From: CAYLQD01 sp043819695
GTDB lineage: Bacteria; Planctomycetota; PUPC01
DNA length: 15,331 nucleotides
NCBI GenBank assembly: GCA_043819695.1
Contig: JBDREM010000025.1
Location: 1 to 15,331 of the forward strand
Direction: 5' to 3'
Shown: in pieces, positions 9,311-15,119 of the stretch
How the letters are laid out: each line of letters starts with the position of its first letter
Position numbering within the stretch: position 1 is the first letter of the stretch
The notes under the pieces: generated by a model
Told to the model about the DNA's origin: nothing
Database searches by the model: none
The model's input: only the letters and a program-made list of their open reading frames with translations
Program-made: the position numbers and the translations under genes

Positions 9311-9985
9311 TTACTCGCCGTCATCCATGAACTTGAGCTGCGACTCCTTGCAGTCGGTCTGGTCTGACTTGCCGACAAAGCCCTGAACGTCGGGGATGAA
9401 CGTGACATGGCTGTCGAAGTACACGACGTTGATACCATCACTGTGGTTGTCAGACGTACGTGCGCTGTTGATGCCCTTGTCACATGCCATGACCGACGCG
9501 CCGCTCATCGACGACTCGGTGAAGTCGTGACCCGTGCTCCGGAAGTCGTTGGTGCCTCCGATGGCCTTGCACCGGGCGGCATAGCTGCACTGCTTGTCAG
9601 TCAGTGTACCGACCTTGTTCCAGTTGCTCCATTCCTTCGCGGGCATTACGACGTCGTCGCCGCTGGAGTCGACCGGACCGGTGTCCGACGTGGCCGGGCA
9701 CACGAAGACCTTGGGCTCCTGGACGATCTCCTTCCAGAACAGGATGCAGAGGAACTCATCGCCGCGGAACGCGCCCGCGGGCTCGGCGAACGACGACATA
9801 TCCCCAAACTTGTTGAGGTACAAATGCATCGCCGTGCCGAGCTGCTTGAGGTTGCTCGTGCACCTGACCTTCCGGGCCTCATCACGAGCTCTGCCGAGTG
9901 CAGGAAGAAGCATGCCTGCAAGAATAGCAATAATTGCGATTACAACGAGCAGCTCAATGATCGTGAAGCCTTTGTGCTTTCTCAT
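9311..9985 (-). CDS. Type II secretion-like pseudopilin (prepilin N-terminal cleavage/methylation, H-x-D-G type)
   Basis: The 224-residue protein opens with a class III signal: MRKHKG then FTIIELLVVIAIIAIL. Prepilin peptidase should cut after G6, leaving F7 as the methylated N-terminus and E11 as the conserved +5 glutamate. A hydrophobic helix and a polar helix with CTSNLKQLGTAMHLY follow, as in the DUF1559/H-X9-DG pseudopilins that are highly expanded in Planctomycetota and Lentisphaerota. Near the C-terminus NHSDGINVVYFDSHV (180-194) is the family hallmark. Seven cysteines (42, 80, 96, 133, 139, 168, 212) suggest disulfides outside the cytoplasm. ATG 9985 has a perfect AAGGAGGTGA. The gene is monocistronic; no secretion ATPase or platform gene is nearby. 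Its exact role is unknown. Confidence 0.93.
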   Translation of the reverse strand: MRKHKGFTIIELLVVIAIIAILAGMLLPALGRARDEARKVRCTSNLKQLGTAMHLYLNKFGDMSSFAEPAGAFRGDEFLCILFWKEIVQEPKVFVCPATSDTGPVDSSGDDVVMPAKEWSNWNKVGTLTDKQCSYAARCKAIGGTNDFRSTGHDFTESSMSGASVMACDKGINSARTSDNHSDGINVVYFDSHVTFIPDVQGFVGKSDQTDCKESQLKFMDDGE

Positions 9986-10066
9986 TCTTTCTCACCTCCT
10001 TTCCCGAGTTTTCAAAGAGACATATTCCGGTGGACGCGCCACTGTGACGCCGCCCCACCACTAACA

Positions 10067-10094
10067 AGTATAGCGCGGCCACGGGGCCTGTCAA
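10067..10094 (-). promoter_or_regulatory. Near-consensus sigma-70 promoter of the pseudopilin gene
   Basis: On the minus strand TTGACA (10094-10089) matches the -35 consensus exactly and TATACT (10072-10067) matches the -10 at five of six positions, with 16 bases between. Transcription would begin near 10060, giving a leader of about 75 bases. A perfect 12-base palindrome, tttcggccgaaa (10099-10110), sits four bases upstream of the -35 and could be an operator. With the ideal ribosome binding site this predicts strong expression. Confidence 0.75.
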
Positions 10095-10341
10095 GGCATT
10101 TCGGCCGAAAATAATGGGGGCCGGGGAGGCTCGAAAAACCCGGATTTCGCAGCGGCTGGCCGGGTACTCGAGGCCGGCGCGGCTGGCCCGGCGGCGCTCC
10201 GTAAGACTTGTATCGCCAAGAGGTTGGAACGGCCGCGTCATGAGGCCCGGGATAACGGGCGGAAGGCGTGTTCACGGGTCGCGCGCCGCCGTTCGCAGGC
10301 AAATGCCGGTTTTTTTCCCTGTCCTACAATTTCCGTGGCCG

Positions 10342-11103
10342 TCAGGCGGCCCCGGCCGCCGCCATCCGCTCCCGCAGGGTGTTCACCGCGTGGTTGTGGA
10401 TCTGCGACACGCGCGAGCGCGACACGCGCAGGTCTTTCGCGATGTCTTTTTGCATCCGCTGTTGGAAGTAGTATTGCGTGATGACGCTCCGCTCGATCTC
10501 GGGCAGCTTCTCCAGCGCCTCCATGAGAGCCTTGCACTGGTCGCTGTGTTCGGCTTCATTCCCGGGATCCGAACTGCGCTGGTCAGCCAGGAGCTGGGCG
10601 ATGCTCATGTTGTCGTCGTTGCCGGTGTCGTGCGAATGGTCGATGGGCACGAACGCGGCCGGGCGCGCCTTGCTGATCAGCTTGCTCAGGTCCGACCGCG
10701 CCACGCCCATCAGGCGCGCGACCTTGCCGAAGTCAGCTTCGCTGTACGGGTCTTTGCGCGACTTGTTCATCGCCGCGTCGAGTTCGGCCGCCCTGCGGCG
10801 GGCGGTGCGCGGAACCCAGTCGTGCTCGCGCAGTTCGTCGAGGATCGCGCCGCGTATTCGGGGCACGGCGAACGTTGTGAACTCGATGCCGCGGCTGATG
10901 TCGAAATCGTTTACGGCCGAGATCAAGCCGATCATGCCCGCCGCGATAAGGTCTTGGTCGTCAAGGATTCGGGGCAGGTAGACGGACATCCGCCCGAAAA
11001 CGTAGTGGACCAGCGGCACGAACTCGCAGATGAGCTCGCCTCTCGCCGAACGGTCGTTCTTCTTCTTATACTTCGCCCACTTCTCCCGATGTTTGGTCAG
11101 CAT
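10342..11103 (-). CDS. RNA polymerase sigma factor, sigma-28 (FliA/WhiG) type
   Basis: The 253-residue protein has sigma region 2 (about 27-98) with DDQDLIAAGMIGLISAVNDFD and the sigma-28 hallmark FTTFAVPRIRGAILDELR followed by DWVPR. Region 3 covers about 100-155, and region 4 (about 190-245) ends with the helix-turn-helix QKDIAKDLRVSRSRVSQI. In most bacteria this factor directs late flagellar and chemotaxis genes and is held in check by FlgM. WhiG-type members serve other roles, so fliA is likely but not proven. ATG 11103 has GGGAGG five bases upstream. It is the second gene of an operon, 39 bases after a FlgN-like gene, under a sigma-54 promoter. The 238 bases downstream to the pilin promoter show no clear terminator and no gene. 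Confidence 0.93.
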   Translation of the reverse strand: MLTKHREKWAKYKKKNDRSARGELICEFVPLVHYVFGRMSVYLPRILDDQDLIAAGMIGLISAVNDFDISRGIEFTTFAVPRIRGAILDELREHDWVPRTARRRAAELDAAMNKSRKDPYSEADFGKVARLMGVARSDLSKLISKARPAAFVPIDHSHDTGNDDNMSIAQLLADQRSSDPGNEAEHSDQCKALMEALEKLPEIERSVITQYYFQQRMQKDIAKDLRVSRSRVSQIHNHAVNTLRERMAAAGAA

Positions 11104-11142
11104 TCTGGCCTCCCGGAGTCTGTTGAAGGTTGCATTGAGTTC

Positions 11143-11649
11143 TCAGGCCACCGTGGGCAGGGATTCAGGCGGCTCGGGCTCGGGCGGCGCGAACCCGTTC
11201 CCAGGGGCGAGGGCCGGCGTTCCCGGGCGCCACTTGAGCGCGTCGGCCAGGGCCACCGTCAACTCTCGGCGGCGTGTCTCGAGCAGCCGCTCGTTGTCCT
11301 GCTCGACCGCGACCGTCTTCTGAATCGTGTTGATGACCTCGTCGAACACCGGACTCAGGCGCTCGGCCAGCTTCTCGCGCTTGACGCGCGGCGCGCTCAT
11401 CCAGCACGCGCGGAGCGGATCGAGCTCGTCCTCGAGCTGCTCGATCTGGTCCAGGACCGCGTCCTTCTGGTCGACCAACTCGACAAACTCGCTCAGATTG
11501 CCGCCGTCACCCAGGCAGCGGCGTTGCCTCGACGTGAGGCCGAACAGCATTTGATAGAGAACCGATTCCTCGGAATAACCCGCGACGAGCTGCGCGGCGG
11601 CGTGCTTCGTCAACGACGGCGGCTGAACTTGTGCCTCGATACCTCCCAT
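11143..11649 (-). CDS. FlgN-like flagellar export chaperone candidate
   Basis: The 168-residue protein is mostly helical. Residues about 25-75 and 88-135 form two amphipathic, heptad-like helices (SEFVELVDQKDAVLDQIEQL; VFDEVINTIQKTVAVEQDNE), followed by a Pro/Ala-rich tail. This matches the FlgN layout, in which a helical hairpin is joined to a flexible C-terminus that binds hook-associated proteins FlgK and FlgL. Length suits FlgN (about 140-170). I do not see a diagnostic motif, so the call rests on fold pattern plus its place directly upstream of a sigma-28 gene. ATG 11649 is chosen for AAAGGAGGG eight bases upstream. A longer frame back to 11808 would cover the sigma-54 promoter. Another coiled-coil flagellar protein is the main alternative. 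Confidence 0.6.
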   Translation of the reverse strand: MGGIEAQVQPPSLTKHAAAQLVAGYSEESVLYQMLFGLTSRQRRCLGDGGNLSEFVELVDQKDAVLDQIEQLEDELDPLRACWMSAPRVKREKLAERLSPVFDEVINTIQKTVAVEQDNERLLETRRRELTVALADALKWRPGTPALAPGNGFAPPEPEPPESLPTVA

Positions 11650-11771
11650 TTCGCGTTCCCTCCTTTCGGGCCGGCAGGTTCTTGCTGCGGCCGGCTTAAC
11701 GCGCGATTGCCACAGACTCGAAAAGAACGTTGCAGAGCGGCCGATACGGCTCCGCGAACATGGCCGGTACC

Positions 11772-11789
11772 TAGCAACGGGCGTGCCAA
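11772..11789 (-). promoter_or_regulatory. Sigma-54 (RpoN) promoter of the FlgN-like/sigma-28 operon
   Basis: The minus strand reads T-TGGCACG-cccg-TTGCTA, an exact match to the sigma-54 consensus YTGGCACG-N4-TTGCW, with the -24 GG and -12 GC dinucleotides correctly spaced. The -12 GC is at 11775-11774, so transcription should start near 11762, leaving a leader of about 110 bases to ATG 11649. Many polar-flagellated bacteria use sigma-54 and an enhancer-binding activator for middle flagellar genes, which then produce sigma-28 for late genes. Confidence 0.8.
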
Positions 11790-11902
11790 ACCGGCAGGTT
11801 CCGAGCAAATGAATCCGGCGATCCGGCTTAAACGCCGTCGGCAGAAGATGTTAAGGAAGCGCAGATTTACGTGCGGCGCACCGGCGCACATCCGCAGGAA
11901 GA

Positions 11903-11924
11903 CTATCACCTATCAAAATGATAG
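11903..11924. promoter_or_regulatory. Dyad upstream of the sigma-54 promoter, possible activator site
   Basis: CTATCA and TGATAG form a perfect 6-bp inverted repeat with a 10-base AT-rich spacer. The dyad lies about 115-135 bases upstream of the -24 element, within the usual distance for enhancer sites bound by sigma-54 activators. No second copy was seen. Confidence 0.3.
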
Positions 11925-11933
11925 CCCGGAACC

Positions 11934-12104
11934 GTGCACTTTTGCGACAGGTGCACCAGGCTGAGAGGCGGGACACGTGGCTCGCCGCCACCGCTTGTCA
12001 CGCCCAGTGTGGCAGCGTGGCCGGGCGACAAGTTGGCGCGGCGCAGGAAGGTAAGATCGGTCAGCAGGCGGAGGAGCGTCTTGACCGATCAGCCCGATCG
12101 GGCT
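11934..12104. other. Structured intergenic region without a gene
   Basis: The gap between the DUF1080 gene end and the FlgN-like operon (11650-12122) has no convincing coding frame. Several stems line up here: gtgcac/gtgcac (11934-11956), a 10-pair stem with a two-base bulge (11994-12005 with 12023-12032), a perfect 9-bp stem gatcggtca/tgaccgatc (12055-12063 with 12082-12090), and the self-complementary agcccgatcgggct (12091-12104). The last two lie 18 bases past the DUF1080 stop, so they could act as a 3' end structure, but no T-run follows. A small RNA is possible but unsupported. Confidence 0.4.
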
Positions 12105-12122
12105 GCAAACCCGTTGAGCCTC

Positions 12123-12770
12123 TCAGCCATGGCTCGGCCCGTACTCCTTCGAGCCTTCGAGCGGGAGCGGGACGGCCCAGACGTTGCGGTAGCAGACGAG
12201 GTCGCCGTGATCCTGCAAGAGCAACGGGCCGGGCTCGGCGACTTTCAGGTCGACAGGGCCGCCCGTCGGGCCGTGCAGGATGGCGTTGTTGATGATGGCC
12301 TGGCCGTTGTGGATGACGGTCACGCGGGTCTGCTCGACGACGGTGCCGCCTTCGACGCGCGGCGCGCGGAACGCTACGTCGTACGTCTGCCACTCCATCG
12401 GCGGCCTGCAAGCGTTGACGAGCGGCGCGAACTGGTTGTAGATTCCGCCGCAGTCGCCCATGCCCGGCACCTTCCAGCCGTAGGAGTCGAGCACCTGGAT
12501 CTCGTAGCGGCCCTGGAGGTAGACGCCGCTGTTCCCCTTCGCCTGCCCGGCCGCCTCCGGCATGTCGGGGCAGCGGAACTCGAGGTGCAGGAAGAAGTCG
12601 GTGAACGTCTCCCTGCTGACGATGTCGCCCGTGCCGGGTACGACGTGGAGGATGCCGTCCTCGGCCTTCCAGCCCGCCGGCTTGCCGTTGCGGGTCGTCC
12701 AGTTGCTCACGTCTTTGCCATTGAACAACACGACGGCGTTCTTGGGCGGTGCGGCCTGAAGCGTGTCCAT
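12123..12770 (-). CDS. DUF1080 (3-keto-disaccharide hydrolase-like) domain protein
   Basis: The 215-residue protein is one DUF1080 domain, a concanavalin-like beta sandwich. Typical blocks are LFNGKDVSNW (15-24), GNSGVYLQGRYEIQVLDSYG (79-98), YNQFAPLVNACRPPMEWQTY (111-130) and LLLQDHGDLVCYRNVW (183-198). Members are abundant in Planctomycetota and Verrucomicrobiota; some hydrolyse 3-keto-glycosides, while most are uncharacterised glycan-related proteins. No signal peptide is evident, unlike many family members, so it may act in the cytoplasm. ATG 12770 has AAAGGAG six bases upstream; the frame before it runs into a promoter and a palindromic repeat. It is apparently monocistronic. The family call is firm; the activity is unknown. 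Confidence 0.9.
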   Translation of the reverse strand: MDTLQAAPPKNAVVLFNGKDVSNWTTRNGKPAGWKAEDGILHVVPGTGDIVSRETFTDFFLHLEFRCPDMPEAAGQAKGNSGVYLQGRYEIQVLDSYGWKVPGMGDCGGIYNQFAPLVNACRPPMEWQTYDVAFRAPRVEGGTVVEQTRVTVIHNGQAIINNAILHGPTGGPVDLKVAEPGPLLLQDHGDLVCYRNVWAVPLPLEGSKEYGPSHG

Positions 12771-12822
12771 TGCGTTCTCCTTTCGAGCGACGCCGTTCGT
12801 CGGCCGGGTCATGTTGGCGCAC

Positions 12823-12852
12823 AGTGTAGCGGGTGCAGCCGGAAAACGCCAA
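12823..12852 (-). promoter_or_regulatory. Sigma-70-type promoter of the DUF1080 gene
   Basis: On the minus strand TTGGCG (12852-12847) and TACACT (12828-12823) are separated by 18 bases. Transcription would start near 12816, about 46 bases before ATG 12770. Confidence 0.45.
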
Positions 12853-12872
12853 GTATTATTGATGCGTGCGTT

Positions 12873-13036
12873 GATAATAGAATGGACGGGTGTGTAAGAA
12901 AAGGGAAAGGGGAAAAGAGGGAAAAAGGGGAAGAAAAGGCTGTCTGCCGCCCTTGGGGCGGCAGAAACACTCTTTTCCCCTCTTGCCCTTTTCCCCTTTT
13001 TCCTTGTTTTACACCATCGCACGGCTTTCCATTATC
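12873..13036. repeat. Large purine/pyrimidine palindrome (family C)
   Basis: An imperfect inverted repeat of about 164 bases runs from gataat (12873) to attatc (13036); its best part is 12892-13014. The left arm is almost all G and A, the right arm almost all C and T. At the centre is a perfect 9-bp stem, ctgccgccc/gggcggcag (12944-12952 with 12956-12964), with a three-base loop. The right end touches the stop codon of the DUF5131 gene. It may work as a terminator for that gene or be a mobile palindrome; no coding function is credible. Confidence 0.8.
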
Positions 13037-13776
13037 TATGCAGGGCTCAATAGTTCAGGCTGCGGGAGCAAGGGAGGCATTCCGCCCCACGTCTGGCCAT
13101 CGAGCAGGCGGCCGGCCTTCTTCTTGTTCGTGCCGCCCCATTGCTTGAAGAAAAAAGGCACATCGAACTCGGCGCACTGGTCGCGGATATCGCGCACCCA
13201 ATTCGGGTGCATGGGCCGCGCCCCGGGGCCGGACTCGCCGCCAACGATCACCCAGTCGATGCCGTCGAGGTCAAGATCCGGCATCGGGCCAAGCAGCGGC
13301 TCGAGCGAGAGGAACTTCGTGCTCGCCCGAGTGTCGCGCAGGTCCTCGATCCGCGAGACGTAGTCGGCGTTCTCGACCGTGACGCCCATCCAGATGTGGG
13401 GCGCCCAGGGAAGGCGGCTGTCGAGTTTCCGAAGCCGCCCGGCCCGCTTCGTCAGGACTTGGTACAGGTGCCGGTCCGCCTTGTTCATCACGTCGAACAC
13501 CTTGAAGATGAAATCCGTCGGGACGTCTCTGTGGAAGAGGTCGCTCATCGAGTTCACGAAAATCATCTGCGGCCGCTTCCAGTCGAGCGGCAGATCGAGA
13601 GTGTGTTCGTGTGTTGTGACATCGAAGCCGTTGGCATAGTTCGGCTGGCCCATCGCCTTCAGACGTTTCGCCATCCGTTCGGCATAGCAATTCTTGCACC
13701 CAGTACTGATCTTCGTGCACCCGGTCACCGGGTTCCACGTCGATTCGGTCCATTCAATCGCCGACTGAGTCGCCAC
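13036..13776 (-). CDS. Phage Gp37/Gp68 family protein (DUF5131), three-Cys motif
   Basis: The 246-residue protein opens with SAIEWTESTWNPVTGCTKIS and continues to GCKNCYAERM, giving C-x6-C-x2-C, the signature of the Gp37/Gp68 (DUF5131) family. The cluster resembles radical SAM iron-sulfur motifs, but the family's reaction is not established. Other conserved blocks are FVNSMSDLFH, WMGVTVEN, SLEPLLGP, VIVGGESGPGARPMHPNWVR and FFFKQWGG, so the protein looks complete. Members often sit next to a gene for the partner TcmP and occur in phages and mobile regions. No intact partner is seen here. GTG 13776 is preferred, with GGAG about nine bases upstream; a TTG at 13791 lacks a binding site. The C-terminus reaches the edge of a palindromic repeat. 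Confidence 0.9.
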   Translation of the reverse strand: MATQSAIEWTESTWNPVTGCTKISTGCKNCYAERMAKRLKAMGQPNYANGFDVTTHEHTLDLPLDWKRPQMIFVNSMSDLFHRDVPTDFIFKVFDVMNKADRHLYQVLTKRAGRLRKLDSRLPWAPHIWMGVTVENADYVSRIEDLRDTRASTKFLSLEPLLGPMPDLDLDGIDWVIVGGESGPGARPMHPNWVRDIRDQCAEFDVPFFFKQWGGTNKKKAGRLLDGQTWGGMPPLLPQPELLSPA

Positions 13777-14122
13777 TGCGCTTCGCTCCAAGAATGTGGT
13801 TAGCGATTCTCATCGCGATGGGTGCCCCTTTGGGATTCCCTACGAGTACCTGTTTAGCGTGCGCGGCCGGCCGCTGGGCGCGCCCGTGGCGCCTTCAAGG
13901 GCTTGGCGAGCGATAGTGAGTGAAGCTCTTGGCGGTGGCTAACAACCCTGGCGCCCCCAAACCGCAGCCTTGTGCGACCATCCCCAACCGTCGCGCTGGA
14001 TGCAATCAGGCAGACCGCTCCGGTTGAGGGTGCCACAATCGACTCAACGAGCCGATTGTGCGCCAAACGCGCACGGATTGAACGCGCCCGGATGTCCGCC
14101 CCACCGTTTTCTTACAGTTCGC
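13777..14122. other. Intergenic region with hairpins and a possible gene remnant
   Basis: No confident gene lies in these 346 bases. Two hairpins follow the porB stop on the minus strand: gtgcgc-N5-gcgcac (14058-14074) and cacaatcg with cgattgtg (about 14032-14058). Neither has a T-run. A minus-strand frame at 13858-13754 encodes KQVLVGNPKGAP then IAMRIANHIL and overlaps the DUF5131 start. It is open only over about 50 codons and could be the tail of a broken upstream gene. A 70-codon minus frame at 13854-14066 shows no recognisable features. Confidence 0.5.
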
Positions 14123-15073
14123 CTACGCCGCGTCTTCGGCCTGGCTGATCTCTTCTAGCTTGAGGAGCTTGGCCCAGTTCTTCTCGATCTGCTGCTGATG
14201 CCAGCCGACGATGTTCTCGGGGTCGCTCTTGAGCAGGTGGCTGAACCGGCCTTGAAGCTTGAACCACTCGACGACGGGCACGATTTCCTTCGGCTTGTAG
14301 TTGATTTTGTACGCGCCGTTCTCGACCTCGTAGAGCGGCCAGTAGCGGGTCTGCACGGCGAGGTCGGCGACGCGGATGGAATCTTCGGGCTTGACGCGCC
14401 AGCCGCGGTGGCAGGTTGCGAGGATGTTGATGAACTTGGGCCCCTCGATCGACAGTGCCTTCTCGACCTTCTTCATGAAGTCGAGGTGGTTGCTGACGGA
14501 CGCCTGGGCGACGTAGGGGATGTCGTGGGCGACCATGCACGCGGTCAGGTCCTTCCGGTTCTGCTGCTTGCCGTGGACGACCTTGCCGGCGGGGCTGGTG
14601 CTCGTCGCGGCTCCGCGCGGCGTCGCGCTCGACCGCTGGATGCCGGTGTTCATGTAGGCGTTGTTGTCGTAGCAGATGTAGAGCATGTTGTGGCCGCGTT
14701 CCATCGCGCCGGAGAGCGCCTGGAAGCCGATGTCGTAGGTGCCGCCGTCGCCGCCGAACGCGATGAAGTTCATCTTCGTGTCGGCGGGGATTTTGCCCCT
14801 GCGCTTGAGGGCGCAGAACGCGGCCTCGGCGCCGCTGACGGTCGCGGCTGAGTTCTCGAACGCGCAATGAATATAGGGCACCTTCCACGCGGTGTAGGGG
14901 TAGATCGTCGTCGAGACTTCCATGCAGCCGGTTGCGAACCCGACGACGGTGTTCGGGCCTGCGACGTGCAGGACCTGCCGCAACATGGCCGGCGCCGAAC
15001 ACGCGGCACACGACCGGTGGCCGCCCGCGAGCAGCTCCGGATTCGCCGACATCTTCTTCAAACTAATTGCCAT
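14123..15073 (-). CDS. porB: Pyruvate/2-oxoacid:ferredoxin oxidoreductase, beta subunit
   Basis: The beta subunit binds thiamine diphosphate and one 4Fe-4S cluster and, with the alpha subunit, oxidises pyruvate or a related 2-oxoacid to acyl-CoA while reducing ferredoxin. The 316 residues show the four cluster cysteines C22, C25, C50 and C221. The TPP/Mg motif starts at GDGGTYDIGFQAL (108-120), with DNNAYMNTGIQRS (136-148) after it. Length matches the family. ATG 15073 has GAGGAGA seven bases upstream. The alpha-subunit gene ends 46 bases before it, so the two are co-transcribed. The NAYMNTG and SSATP blocks favour the pyruvate type over 2-oxoglutarate, but substrate is not proven. The gamma and delta subunits would lie outside the window or be fused to alpha. 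Confidence 0.93.
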   Translation of the reverse strand: MAISLKKMSANPELLAGGHRSCAACSAPAMLRQVLHVAGPNTVVGFATGCMEVSTTIYPYTAWKVPYIHCAFENSAATVSGAEAAFCALKRRGKIPADTKMNFIAFGGDGGTYDIGFQALSGAMERGHNMLYICYDNNAYMNTGIQRSSATPRGAATSTSPAGKVVHGKQQNRKDLTACMVAHDIPYVAQASVSNHLDFMKKVEKALSIEGPKFINILATCHRGWRVKPEDSIRVADLAVQTRYWPLYEVENGAYKINYKPKEIVPVVEWFKLQGRFSHLLKSDPENIVGWHQQQIEKNWAKLLKLEEISQAEDAA

Positions 15074-15119
15074 CGTTCTCTCCTCTATAGGTCGTACAGG
15101 TCTTATAGGACCTGTTGCT
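15074..15119. repeat. Short hairpin repeat (family D) in the porA-porB gap
   Basis: A perfect 7-bp inverted repeat, acaggtc-ttatag-gacctgt (15096-15115), is followed on the minus strand by cgacctatag just before the porB ribosome binding site. The stretch consists of near-repeating 9-10 base units of the type cctataagac/gtacgaccta. Its position in an operon suggests a dispersed repeat that settled in a tolerant gap; it could also tune porB translation. Confidence 0.5.

Noticed and set aside
10290..10320. Intrinsic terminator on the plus strand ending in a T-run (10309-10317)
   Set aside because: The preceding stem is only four pairs (ggca/tgcc) and no plus-strand gene ends nearby.
11650..11808. 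Earlier start for the FlgN-like gene
   Set aside because: The extra frame overlaps the sigma-54 promoter and lacks a ribosome binding site; ATG 11649 has a strong one.
10114..11964. A 616-codon open frame on the plus strand
   Set aside because: It runs antisense through the sigma-28 and FlgN-like genes, which have clear motifs and ribosome binding sites. Its translation is Arg/Asp/Val-rich without a domain, as expected for the mirror frame of GC-rich genes.
11951..12040. Thiamine pyrophosphate riboswitch (ggctgagag box)
   Set aside because: Only the ctgaga box is present. The second conserved half with cctga-ctgg and the closing stem is missing, and no thiamine gene follows on that strand.
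12771..13022. Earlier start for the DUF1080 protein
   Set aside because: The extension crosses a promoter and the GA/CT palindrome and gives low-complexity residues; no signal peptide results.
13854..14066. A 70-codon minus-strand frame between porB and the DUF5131 gene
   Set aside because: No ribosome binding site, domain or signal peptide is visible, and the translation looks random.
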